This document shows positions 38,863-48,647 of a DNA stretch of 64,000 nucleotides, in pieces; positions within the stretch are counted from its first letter, which is position 1, and the number at the start of each line of letters is the position of its first letter. The position numbers and the translations under genes were made by a program. The notes below the pieces were generated by a model that worked only from the letters and a program-made list of their open reading frames with translations, did no database searches and had not been told where the DNA came from. Location of the stretch: NCBI RefSeq assembly GCF_900618535.1, contig NZ_UYJA01000001.1:620001-684000 (forward strand), in the 5' to 3' direction. The DNA comes from Pseudomonas bubulae (GTDB lineage Bacteria; Pseudomonadota; Gammaproteobacteria; Pseudomonadales; Pseudomonadaceae).

Positions 38863-41856
38863 TCAAGATTGCTCCTGCTCGAAAGGGTGTTTTTCAACTT
38901 CTTCACGGGTCAACTGGCTGATCAGTTCTTGCCTGGCCAGCAAACGACTTTCCCCTACAGCTTGGGTTTTCGACACATACTCCTGACTGGACAGCCTCTC
39001 CCTAGCCAGGTAAAGCCCCTGCATGCGTTCATGCAGCGGTGAGTCAACCGACTGAAAATGCTCGGGGTATTTCTTCTCCAGAAAGCGCTCCCAGAACCCC
39101 TGCTTTTCAATGTAAGCAATCCTCGCTTGCGCTGTATCCTCAGTCAAAACATACAGCTTGGCGGCTTCAAGCTGCTCGAGCGTGACATTGGCGACTCTTT
39201 CAAAAATCATGCTCTTGGGCCGCGCCGGCAAGCCAAGGTCAGCAGCCAGTTTGACCTGATAAAACATCTGTATCTCCAGCGGATCAACCTTTGCAATTCG
39301 CGCCTGCAAATCAGCCGGGCTGAGCCTCTGCGCCAGACGCAGCGCTTGTGCCGAACCCAAACGATAGGCCACACCCTGTTGTTCCTCCGCCGTCATGTTC
39401 GCCAAGGGCTCAGATGCAAAATCCGGGCTGACCTCATCGATCAAGCCCTGCAATTGGCGCACGTACTCTGATTGCTCGGCATGGACTGCAGCAATTCGCG
39501 CCTCAACAACCCCCTGTACATGTTTATCCAGCAGTTCGATCCGCAGAAGTCCTTGTGCCAGTTGCAGCAGCTCTGCTTCGGCATTGACCGAGCTTTGCGC
39601 AATAAAGATCCGGTAACGAAGTTCAAGATCCGAAAAAATCATCGGAATCCCATCGGCGCAGGTATTGGGATTGGCTGAAACCTCAAACAGCTGGTTACGT
39701 AATTCGCTGAAATCGTGCATGGCATTGAGAACTTGCCAGACCCGTTGGCTTAAACTTTCACGTCCATGCAAATACTGGGAGGACGCACTGAGGTCTTCCA
39801 GCACGCGAAAAAAATCACTCGACCCGGCGATATCCCTCAAGCTGTTCCATACACGCGTCTCTGAGAACGTTGGCCGGGACGCCCAGTGAAAGATGCCGCG
39901 TACCTGGTCAACATGCCGACGTCGCGGAGCAATACCAAAACTGATGCCGTACTCTCGCCGATAATTCTCAAGGCGGCGTAACGAGTCGGCACTCAAAGGA
40001 TTGTCATGCAGGTGAGTAACACTATTGATCGCTGTTCTGCCAGGTGACAAAACCTCCAGTGGAATGCGACTAATATTGTTGTCACGCATATCCAGGGTCT
40101 GCAGGTGGCTGAGCGACTCAACCCCTTCAGGCCAAGTCAGCAGACCACTGTAGCGTAGATACAAACGCTCAAGGTCAACCATGCGAGTCACCGAAATACG
40201 CCTGCCCAAGGGATTTCCCGTTAAATTCAAAGATTTCAACCGGGTCAGTCCCGCCAGAGCCGAAGCGGTTCGCCCGCTCAATACAATATGATTGTCCTGC
40301 AAGTTCAAGTTGACCAATTCGGACATACCGGCAATTTCCACGGGCAACTCACTGAGCTGGTTACTTTTCAGGGACAGGATGCGTAAGTTGGGAAACTTTT
40401 CCAAAAATGAACCGGGAAACTTTCCATTGGGTGAGTTGCTCAAGTGCAGTGCACTGACATGGGAAAAATCTGCCGATATCTCAGGCAAGCAATCAACTGG
40501 CCAACTATTGAGGTTCAGCACATATCCGGTGTGCTCACCCACGCTCACGGTTGCAGTCTGTCGGCGCCAGACATGGAGCAAAGCCTGGCTGATTGCACGC
40601 TTGTCCTGGGTCGTCACCAGTACCCGCGGGCCATTGCGCCGCTGACTCCAGACCGGCGAGTCCACCCAGCGCTCAAGATCGCTACGCAAGGTTTGAAGTT
40701 CGGCCTTGAACCTGGCCAGTACCCGGGTGGTCAACGCAGGTGAAAGTTCAAGATGGTATAAAAACTGGCTGACCGTTTCCTCACTCATCAACGGAAAAAG
40801 ATCCATCACAAGATCCTTTATCACCAATGGCCTGCTCGCTTGCGCGGCATGGCCTGAGCGACCGCTGAGCCTGTAGCCTGCCCGCCCATCGGCCAGGCGC
40901 ATGGGCGATTTGAACCAGGGTTTAACCTGCTGCATCCCCAGCGCATTGGCACTTTGCGCGCGATGACCGGCCGCATGGGATGCAATTTTCCAGCTTAAAA
41001 ACACCCCCGGGTCAGTGTCGGGAAGCCCAAGCGACATACGCGCGGAAGACGGCAAGGCTTTGGCCACACATCTGCAAAGATAAGGGCTGCTGTATATATC
41101 ATCTGTCGCGAGGCCCAAAAAATGGTACTCGCCCGCGCTTTTAAAAATCTCCTGGCTGTATCTGGACAACGGATTACCTACGGAGCTCAGTACTTGACCT
41201 GTGGCTCTGTCGCGCAATAGCAAGCGCTGACTGGGTGGCCAATCAGGCAAGTGGGTAAGGGTTTGCCATGCCAATGTATTGCTATCAACGTTACTTAGAG
41301 CCTCGAAATAGAGTCCCTCCAGTGCCCGGTTCAAACGCAATACCTGCGTGTAGCTGCGCGCCTCTTCCAGGATATGCAGCGGCAGGCGCCCGGTGCTCTG
41401 CACTGTTGCCATTTCGGCCGGGGCAAGTTGATCCATCAACTCGCCCATCACACTTGCCGGCAAACTCGGAAACTGTTTTTGCAACAGCTCCATCCGGGCT
41501 GTCACCACCTCGCCCCGTTTATACAGATGCGAGAACAGGTCAGACTTTGTAGCTTGGGCAAAGCGACCCAACTGGCGCGCCAATGCCTGTTCCTGTTGCT
41601 CAAGGCCATCGACAGATTGCCCCAACAAAACCTCGATTTGCGCCGAGGAGAAGGACTCCAGCGTGGTCTTGAGCAATTCTGCGTTCTTGATCTGGGCTTC
41701 GGTAACTTGCAGGCGGGGATGCGTAGACTCCACTTCAGGCCCGTACTCCATGACCATGGACCCGCGCATGTTCACCACGCGTAAAACTCTGTCCGCAGGC
41801 CAGCCCTCAAGACGAGTCAACAGCTCCAGTTGCAATTGCGCAGTATCGGTAGACAC
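38863..41856 (-). CDS. LRR / NEL-type E3 ubiquitin ligase-like protein (3' part of a split effector)
   Basis: A 997-codon frame from a GTG at 41856. The first 440 residues are helical and match the middle of full-length relatives (LELLTRLEGWPADRVLRVV). One block of leucine-rich repeats follows (about 455-650: LRILSLKSNQLSELP, LVNLNLQDN, LQTLDMRDNNISRIP), then a NEL-type domain with CxD at TCADG (Cys733, codon at 39658-39660) and the conserved tail FWERFLEKKYPEHF. It lacks the N-terminal toxin module, which is in the overlapping upstream frame. Between the catalytic Cys and the last helices it has about 60 residues more than the other NEL protein here. AGGGGG just before the GTG could act as a weak ribosome-binding site. 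Confidence 0.82.
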   Translation of the reverse strand: MSTDTAQLQLELLTRLEGWPADRVLRVVNMRGSMVMEYGPEVESTHPRLQVTEAQIKNAELLKTTLESFSSAQIEVLLGQSVDGLEQQEQALARQLGRFAQATKSDLFSHLYKRGEVVTARMELLQKQFPSLPASVMGELMDQLAPAEMATVQSTGRLPLHILEEARSYTQVLRLNRALEGLYFEALSNVDSNTLAWQTLTHLPDWPPSQRLLLRDRATGQVLSSVGNPLSRYSQEIFKSAGEYHFLGLATDDIYSSPYLCRCVAKALPSSARMSLGLPDTDPGVFLSWKIASHAAGHRAQSANALGMQQVKPWFKSPMRLADGRAGYRLSGRSGHAAQASRPLVIKDLVMDLFPLMSEETVSQFLYHLELSPALTTRVLARFKAELQTLRSDLERWVDSPVWSQRRNGPRVLVTTQDKRAISQALLHVWRRQTATVSVGEHTGYVLNLNSWPVDCLPEISADFSHVSALHLSNSPNGKFPGSFLEKFPNLRILSLKSNQLSELPVEIAGMSELVNLNLQDNHIVLSGRTASALAGLTRLKSLNLTGNPLGRRISVTRMVDLERLYLRYSGLLTWPEGVESLSHLQTLDMRDNNISRIPLEVLSPGRTAINSVTHLHDNPLSADSLRRLENYRREYGISFGIAPRRRHVDQVRGIFHWASRPTFSETRVWNSLRDIAGSSDFFRVLEDLSASSQYLHGRESLSQRVWQVLNAMHDFSELRNQLFEVSANPNTCADGIPMIFSDLELRYRIFIAQSSVNAEAELLQLAQGLLRIELLDKHVQGVVEARIAAVHAEQSEYVRQLQGLIDEVSPDFASEPLANMTAEEQQGVAYRLGSAQALRLAQRLSPADLQARIAKVDPLEIQMFYQVKLAADLGLPARPKSMIFERVANVTLEQLEAAKLYVLTEDTAQARIAYIEKQGFWERFLEKKYPEHFQSVDSPLHERMQGLYLARERLSSQEYVSKTQAVGESRLLARQELISQLTREEVEKHPFEQEQS

Positions 41857-43958
41857 TTTGCCCCCTGCTGCATTTGTACGATGAAGCGTTCGATCATTTG
41901 ACTCAACTGCACGCGCCTCATGCTGTCTGCCAACGCAGGAGGTGGCGGCAGGTTATCCATGTGCAGCCTGCGCAACGCATCATCACTGGTATTGGATGCA
42001 GCCAGCACACGCTCGACCATAGCGTCCGATAACCCTTGGGCCGCAGGGCCCAACCGACGGAACAACTGCATACGCGACATTTGTATCGGATCATCGAGTT
42101 CATGCACCCACGCACCGCTGCCGTTATGCCTGACGCGTGGTGTGTAGGTGTACGGCTCGGTTGGGTGCTGGATATGACACCTTTGTGTCGCAGTATCGAT
42201 TTTGACCTGATACACCTTGTCTTCCAGCTTGATAAACTGCTTGTTACCCATGCTATAGAGCCCTCGCGCATCGGGCTCGGCATCACCCAGCGCAAGGTTT
42301 GGGTATTGGTAGGGCCTGAGATCCGGCCGCCACAATCGTTTTTGACCTTTAACTGACGTGACTGCAACCAGTGCATCCACGACCGGCGATGGCCTGAGTG
42401 CTTTTGCCGCTGCAGTGCTGCTGGCAGCCAGCGCAAAATTCTCGGCAACATCGAACAAGTACTCCAGCGCGGCGGCCCGGTCTCCCCGCTGCCACGCCTT
42501 GATACCGTCATACACCTCAACCCCCAGTTGCATGACACTGGTTACCAGCAAGATCTCACCCAGAACCGGGACAAAACCCAACGCAACCATCAACAAGCTC
42601 ACCCCCAGATTCAAGAAAGAGGCCTGACGTGCCAAACGACTTTTAGAGTCTTCATCTTCCGTGGGGACGATCAGCAACCTGGCATCATCTTTAATCTTGG
42701 CCAGCTGCAGCCCCCAGGCAATCAAAAATGGATCGTCAAACTTGGGCAGATGCCGGGTTTCGGACATCAATGCAGGTTCATTGATGATCGGTGGGCGGCG
42801 TAACAACAACGAATCCCAGGTTATATTTTTCAAGTCCGTGCGCCGCATAAACTCGGCGCGGTAACGCAAGGGAACCAAGTGAAAGAAATACGTGGCAAAG
42901 ACGTTATTTTTTAACCACTCGCGCAGCGTCGCCTTTAATAAATCAAACGACTCGAATTCGTGAAACGCCGTGCCGGAACTGTTCGGCAAATAAAGTATGC
43001 AGGGCTGCGCCTCTTCGGCCGGTTTTCTCTGCGGCCAAAAAACAATAACTCCGGGAACCTCAAAGCCCATGATTTGAAGCGTGCTATGACCTGAGTGAAT
43101 ATACGAAAAGAGAGCACCCGGCGGAATCAAAAAATTCAATATATAGTTATATGATTGTGTCGTGACCTCCGCCTTCATATAGGCCACATGCAAGGCGCAG
43201 GCAAATTCCTGGCGCAGATTCTGCACAAATACAGCTTGCAACTTATACGCCTTTGAATTGGCATTGTCGGCAGGCCAATTATCATCCGCCGGTTCAAACA
43301 CACGCGTCAAATGCCATTGATATTGCATGCCCAGGTTCAGGTCACGGCAGATCTGCGCAAAACCTTCGGGCTTTAATTCGGCCTGTTCAATCTGCTGCGT
43401 ACCTCTGAGTGCATAAATGCACGACCCCTGGTCGAAGCCGCCTTCAACAGCCTCAAAAGCCTCATAGTTCTGCAACGCTGCCTGCAGCAGGCTGTGATGA
43501 CTGACGCTCGATACCAGGTTCAGCTCCAATGACTCAGGTGTGAACTTCTCGGGCAAGGCAAGCTGGATCAGAGAATCAACTAGCCTGAATTGTTGCCGAG
43601 CAAAAAACAGCAACAGATTACTCAACAAGCGAACCTGTTTTATGCCATACCTCTTGGGGTCAGCATCTGTCCAGCCACGTGCCTTCAGCGCCTCCTTGAG
43701 CAACGGCTCGGCGAACGACTCTATCGGCTTGATTTGGGCCAGCACGCGCGCGACCTCGCGCTGAGCCATTTGCCCTAATTTGAAACTGTTAAGTAATCTT
43801 TCGCGCAACATCGGCGACGCATATTTAAACCAAGGTGCAAGCAACCCCGCAATATAGGTTTCGTGCTGGTTTTCAACCGGCACATTCGCCAATCGACGGG
43901 CATAGTCGACAACGGATCGTTCAGACTCTGATAACGGATAACTAATAGCATCGGTCAT
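41817..43958 (-). CDS. Dermonecrotic-toxin-domain protein (5' part of a split effector)
   Basis: A 713-codon frame homologous to the N-terminal part of the 2173-residue toxin in this window: both share HSLLQAAL, CR-x-L-(D/N)-LG-x-QYQ and a hydrophobic hairpin (LLMVALGFVPVLGEILLV), and both reach the block LRR-(L/V)-H-(M/V)-D-x-LP. The frame leaves homology at about residue 695 and ends in an unrelated NCNWSC tail. The downstream frame picks up the homology at once, one base out of phase, at a run of five G (CCCCC at 41861-41865). Adding one G would fuse both into about 1700 residues. The ATG has no strong ribosome-binding site, and the upstream region is AT-rich. Confidence 0.78.
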   Translation of the reverse strand: MTDAISYPLSESERSVVDYARRLANVPVENQHETYIAGLLAPWFKYASPMLRERLLNSFKLGQMAQREVARVLAQIKPIESFAEPLLKEALKARGWTDADPKRYGIKQVRLLSNLLLFFARQQFRLVDSLIQLALPEKFTPESLELNLVSSVSHHSLLQAALQNYEAFEAVEGGFDQGSCIYALRGTQQIEQAELKPEGFAQICRDLNLGMQYQWHLTRVFEPADDNWPADNANSKAYKLQAVFVQNLRQEFACALHVAYMKAEVTTQSYNYILNFLIPPGALFSYIHSGHSTLQIMGFEVPGVIVFWPQRKPAEEAQPCILYLPNSSGTAFHEFESFDLLKATLREWLKNNVFATYFFHLVPLRYRAEFMRRTDLKNITWDSLLLRRPPIINEPALMSETRHLPKFDDPFLIAWGLQLAKIKDDARLLIVPTEDEDSKSRLARQASFLNLGVSLLMVALGFVPVLGEILLVTSVMQLGVEVYDGIKAWQRGDRAAALEYLFDVAENFALAASSTAAAKALRPSPVVDALVAVTSVKGQKRLWRPDLRPYQYPNLALGDAEPDARGLYSMGNKQFIKLEDKVYQVKIDTATQRCHIQHPTEPYTYTPRVRHNGSGAWVHELDDPIQMSRMQLFRRLGPAAQGLSDAMVERVLAASNTSDDALRRLHMDNLPPPPALADSMRRVQLSQMIERFIVQMQQGAKCLPILRNCNWSC

Positions 43959-44099
43959 GGTAAAGGCTCGATAGGGATTCGTGCCTTCAGCTTATAGACA
44001 ACACTAAAAAATAGTCGGCTGAATACTTGATAAAGAATCAGGTTATTTATTAAAAAACATGTTTTAAACGATAATTAACTACCGCACCAGACACAGACG
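43959..44099. promoter_or_regulatory. AT-rich upstream region of the split toxin gene
   Basis: This stretch between the toxin start and the sohB hairpin is markedly AT-rich compared with its surroundings and probably carries the toxin promoter. The inverted repeat TTTAAAACATGTTTTTTAA-like sequence near 44050-44069 could bind a regulator. No confident -35/-10 is visible. Confidence 0.4.
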
Positions 44100-44132
44100 C
44101 AGGCGCTGTTGTAAAACTTACAACAGCGCCTG
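44100..44132. terminator. 15-bp perfect hairpin downstream of sohB
   Basis: CAGGCGCTGTTGTAA pairs exactly with TTACAACAGCGCCTG around a 3-nt loop, starting 6 bp past the sohB stop. There is no T-run on the sohB strand, but the stem strength and position fit a terminator that also insulates the toxin promoter. Confidence 0.75.
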
Positions 44133-44137
44133 ACTAA

Positions 44138-45157
44138 TCACCAGAAACGTGATTGGGTCAAACGACTCCACAATGAGTCAACAACATGTTCCGCCGAACT
44201 GCTGGCAGCCAGCCCCACACGCTCCTGCAAACTTTTGCGCTGGGCATAGTGCAGGTGATACAGCTGTGCATTCGCGGCCCGCTCGGACAAATACTCATCG
44301 CTGGTTTTCAATTCGTCGACCAGCTGTTTATCGACCGCAGCAACGCCCAGCCACACTTCGCCGGTCGCCACTTCATCAATCGCCAGCTGCGGGCGGTACT
44401 TGGACACGAAGTTCTTGAACAGCTGATGGGTGATATCCAGGTCCTGCTGGAACTTTTCACGACCTTTTTCAGTGTTTTCGCCAAATACCGTAAGCGTTCG
44501 CTTGTACTCGCCCGCCGTCAGCACTTCATAATCAATGTCGTGCTTTTTGAGCAGGCGATTGACGTTGGGCAACTGCGCCACCACACCGATGGAACCCAGA
44601 ATTGCAAACGGTGCACTGATAATCTTCTGGCCGATACAAGCCATCATGTAGCCACCGCTGGCAGCAACTTTATCGATGCAGATCGTCAGCGGAATGCCTG
44701 CCTGACGGATACGTGCCAATTGCGACGACGCAAGGCCATAGCTGTGCACCATGCCACCACCACTTTCCAGACGCAGCACCACTTCGTCAGTCGGCCTGGC
44801 CAGGGTCAGCAAGGCAGTAATTTCATGGCGCAGGCTTTCTGTCGCCGAGGCCTTGATATCACCGTGAAAATCCAGCACGAAGACATTTGCCTTGGTTTCT
44901 GGCTGTTTTTTCAGTTTTTTGTCGGCCTTGGCAGTCTGCTTGCGCAGTGCCTTGAACTGGTCTTTGGACAGCAGCGATTGCTCCAGGCGTTCACGCAGGC
45001 CCTTGTAGAAATCATTGAGCTTGGTGACCTGCAATTGCCCGGTAGAACGGCGCCCTTTGCCACGCAATGCAGCAACAGTCACCAGCACCACCACAATGGC
45101 GACCACCAGAGTCACTGTTTTAGCCAGAAAACTGGCGTACTCGGCAAGAAATTCCAC
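44138..45157 (-). CDS. sohB: Inner-membrane protease SohB (S49 family)
   Basis: This 339-residue protein has an N-terminal membrane anchor (TVTLVVAIVVVLVTVAAL), an SohB-type N-terminal extension, and an S49/signal peptide peptidase A fold with the nucleophile in KVAASGGYMMACIG and the general-base lysine in AGEYKRTLTVFGENT. Family members degrade signal-peptide remnants and membrane-associated polypeptides at the inner membrane. The start is GTG (45155-45157) with AAGGAG upstream. It is divergent from the histidine phosphatase gene. Confidence 0.93.
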   Translation of the reverse strand: MEFLAEYASFLAKTVTLVVAIVVVLVTVAALRGKGRRSTGQLQVTKLNDFYKGLRERLEQSLLSKDQFKALRKQTAKADKKLKKQPETKANVFVLDFHGDIKASATESLRHEITALLTLARPTDEVVLRLESGGGMVHSYGLASSQLARIRQAGIPLTICIDKVAASGGYMMACIGQKIISAPFAILGSIGVVAQLPNVNRLLKKHDIDYEVLTAGEYKRTLTVFGENTEKGREKFQQDLDITHQLFKNFVSKYRPQLAIDEVATGEVWLGVAAVDKQLVDELKTSDEYLSERAANAQLYHLHYAQRKSLQERVGLAASSSAEHVVDSLWSRLTQSRFW

Positions 45158-45364
45158 AGCCTCTCCTTGAAAACGATTGCAGCCCGAGGGTCAGGGCCGC
45201 GCAATGACAACCAGCATACCGACGCCAACCGGGGCCTGCCAGCCGTGAAACACCTTGATCAGGGGCATTGGCAGCAATTCAAACAAGCGTATGTTTTTTC
45301 ATTGACAGCCACTTGCCATCCTCCTAACCTCGCCTGACTTTCAGTGCTCAGGAATGACGCGCAC

Positions 45365-46075
45365 GTGGGCAGCATCTATTTGATCAGACATGGCCAGGCC
45401 TCCTTTGGTGCAGATGACTACGACAAGTTGTCACCACTGGGCGTGCACCAGGCGCAAATTGCCGGTAAGCATCTGGCCGAACTGGATTTGCGCTTTGACC
45501 GTTGCCTGGCCGGTGATCTGACACGTCAGCAAGACACCGCACGCCATGCCCTGGCACAACTGCACGCCGCCGGGCTGCCCGCCCCTACACTGGAAACAGA
45601 CGCTGCCTTCAACGAATTCGATGCTTACGCCATCCTTGATGCCCTGCTTCCCGGCTTGCTGCCGGACGAGCCAGAGGCCCTAACGGCGATGAACAATGCC
45701 GCCCACAATCCGGCCGAGTTCCAGCGCATTTTCGAACTGATCATCGAGCGCTGGCTCAGTGGCACTTACGATACCCCTGGACTGGAAACCTGGCTGGGCT
45801 TTGTCGAACGGGTGCAGGGCGGACTGAACCGCCTGCTCGACCTTGCCAAGGGCCAGCAGAACATTGTCGTGTTCACTTCTGCAGGCACCATTACGGCCCT
45901 GGTCCACCTATTGACCCGAATTCCGGCCACCGATGCCTTCAAGCTCGGCTGGCAAATCGTCAATACCTCGCTCAGCCAGCTCAAGTTTCATGGCCGCGAG
46001 GTCACCCTGGCTTCCTTCAACAGTCATGTGCATTTGCAACTGTTGAAGACGCCGTCACTCATCACCTATCGTTGA
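45365..46075 (+). CDS. Histidine phosphatase family protein
   Basis: The 236-residue protein starts MGSIYLIRHGQASFGADDY, the phosphoglycerate-mutase/histidine-phosphatase signature with the catalytic His in RHG. The second conserved histidine of the family is not obvious in the usual place (TSAGTITAL is where many members have GHG), so activity may differ from a standard phosphatase. I use the GTG at 45365 because homologues start there and AGGA precedes it; an upstream GTG at 45344 adds seven residues. It leads a row of four co-directional genes to the SDR. Confidence 0.83.
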   Translation: MGSIYLIRHGQASFGADDYDKLSPLGVHQAQIAGKHLAELDLRFDRCLAGDLTRQQDTARHALAQLHAAGLPAPTLETDAAFNEFDAYAILDALLPGLLPDEPEALTAMNNAAHNPAEFQRIFELIIERWLSGTYDTPGLETWLGFVERVQGGLNRLLDLAKGQQNIVVFTSAGTITALVHLLTRIPATDAFKLGWQIVNTSLSQLKFHGREVTLASFNSHVHLQLLKTPSLITYR

Positions 46076-46132
46076 GCGTCGGCAACCGCGGCCTTCGGGC
46101 CGCCGTACTCCACCCTATATAAGGATCGAACC

Positions 46133-46447
46133 ATGACTTCTGTAGCTGATGCCGTTCAAGCAATGAAAGCCAAATTCAACCCAGCCGCTGCTGCAGGCCT
46201 GGACCTGGTTTTTGGTTTCCGCATCGATGAAGATAAACACTTCTCGCTGATCGTTAAAGACAGCACTTGTGAACTCAAAGAAGGTGAAAACCCTGACGCC
46301 CAGGTCACCCTGGTGATGGACGGCGAGACCCTGGAAGGCATCGTTAGCGGCGAAACCGATGGCATGCAGGCATTTATGGGCGGCAAACTGCGCGCTGAAG
46401 GCGACATGATGCTGGCCATGAAACTGAGCGAGCTGTTCCCGGCCTAA
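46133..46447 (+). CDS. SCP2 sterol-binding domain protein
   Basis: The 104-residue protein is a stand-alone SCP2 domain (FGFRIDEDKHFSLIVKDS, VTLVMDGETLEGIVSGE, AFMGGKLRAEGDMMLAMKL). SCP2 domains hold lipids or acyl-CoAs in a hydrophobic tunnel, and stand-alone bacterial versions are often next to acyl-CoA metabolism genes, as here with the phosphotransferase and SDR. AAGGA lies before the ATG, and a short GGCC-TTCG-GGCC hairpin precedes it (46090-46101). A strong terminator follows. Confidence 0.92.
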   Translation: MTSVADAVQAMKAKFNPAAAAGLDLVFGFRIDEDKHFSLIVKDSTCELKEGENPDAQVTLVMDGETLEGIVSGETDGMQAFMGGKLRAEGDMMLAMKLSELFPA

Positions 46448-46463
46448 GCCACACGCAGCACCG

Positions 46464-46495
46464 AAAACCGAAGCCCACGCGCTTCGGTTTTTTTT
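46464..46495 (+). terminator. Rho-independent terminator
   Basis: AAAACCGAAGC pairs with GCTTCGGTTTT and is followed by a continuing T-run. It lies directly after the SCP2 gene and separates it from the phosphotransferase gene. Confidence 0.95.
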
Positions 46496-46648
46496 GCCCT
46501 GCGGTTTATTGAGGCAGTGGCCATCAAAGACGCTGATCCCCTGCTAACAGCCCTGCCTATTAAGGCAGCAGCCAACTTGTCGAGACCCGGGCCGCCCATT
46601 AGATTAGCGAATGTTGTCAGGCCTCAACTATAAACAGAAGAGATAAAC

Positions 46649-47716
<1,068 letters not shown>

Positions 47717-47739
47717 GCCCCAGATAACAGGGAATCAAC

Positions 47740-48507
47740 ATGTCCAGGACTCAACTGTTCGACCTTGATGGCAAAATCGCTTTTGTTTCCGGTGCCAGCC
47801 GCGGCATCGGTGAAGCCATTGCCAGGCTGCTGGCCCAACAAGGTGCCCACGTCATTGTCTCCAGCCGCAAACTCGAAGGCTGTCAGCCAGTGGCCGATGC
47901 AATCATCGCCGAGGGCGGCAAGGCCACTGCCATCGCCTGCCATATTGGCGAAATGGAACAGATCACTCAGACCTTTGCGCGCATACGCGCAGACTTTGGC
48001 CGCATCGATATTCTGGTCAACAACGCCGCGACCAATCCGCAGTTCTGCAACGTACTGGACACCGACCTTGGCGCTTTCCAGAAAACCGTCGATGTAAATA
48101 TTCGCGGCTATTTCTTTATGTCCGTGGAGGCAGGGAAGCTGATGCGCGAGCACGGCGGCGGCAGCATCATTAACGTAGCCTCGATCAACGGCGTATCACC
48201 GGGAGTGTTCCAGGGTGTGTATTCGATGACCAAGGCAGCGGTGATCAATATGACCAAGGTGTTTGCCAAGGAATGTGCAGGGTTCGGCATTCGTTGCAAT
48301 GCGTTACTACCGGGGCTGACCGACACCAAGTTTGCCTCGGCGCTGGTCAGCAACGACGCCATTCTCAAGACCGCCCTGCAACACATCCCGCTCAAACGCG
48401 TCGCCGCCCCCGGCGAGATGGCCGGGGCTGTGCTGTATCTGGCAAGCGATGCATCGAGCTACACCACGGGTATCTCGCTGAATGTAGATGGCGGATTTCT
48501 GTCCTGA
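47740..48507 (+). CDS. Short-chain dehydrogenase/reductase
   Basis: A 255-residue classical SDR: the cofactor motif GASRGIG (18-24), NNAA, a catalytic Ser in NVASINGV, and the YSMTK Tyr/Lys pair, ending with the usual NVDGGFLS. The Arg/Lys pattern after the second strand (SSRKLEG) suggests NADP preference. The substrate is unknown. It follows the phosphotransferase by 23 bp, and the same gene pair occurs near sohB in other pseudomonads from memory. The 140-bp gap to the convergent Rhs gene shows no terminator with a T-run. Confidence 0.9.
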   Translation: MSRTQLFDLDGKIAFVSGASRGIGEAIARLLAQQGAHVIVSSRKLEGCQPVADAIIAEGGKATAIACHIGEMEQITQTFARIRADFGRIDILVNNAATNPQFCNVLDTDLGAFQKTVDVNIRGYFFMSVEAGKLMREHGGGSIINVASINGVSPGVFQGVYSMTKAAVINMTKVFAKECAGFGIRCNALLPGLTDTKFASALVSNDAILKTALQHIPLKRVAAPGEMAGAVLYLASDASSYTTGISLNVDGGFLS

Positions 48508-48647
48508 TGCCAAGCGCTGCCACGATGATCTGGCAAGCCTCAGACAGCGTGAGCAGCACAATGCCTGCGGTGCAGGCAGCGTGGGGTATCACACCAAACC
48601 GGAGCACTATCATCGCGAACAGGCCCGCCGCCGCAGGTTATCCATCA

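Noticed and set aside
41856..41870. Programmed -1 ribosomal frameshift at the split toxin
   Set aside because: The phase fits a -1 shift, but the G5 run is not a good X-XXY-YYZ heptamer in the zero frame and no clear downstream stimulatory structure was found; an indel or coupled start is simpler, so it is kept only as a possibility in the finding.
48508..48647. Search for an Rhs immunity gene next to the toxin 3' end
   Set aside because: The gap is only 140 bp and the next gene is a convergent SDR; frames of about 70-85 codons there are shadows of the Rhs or SDR genes.
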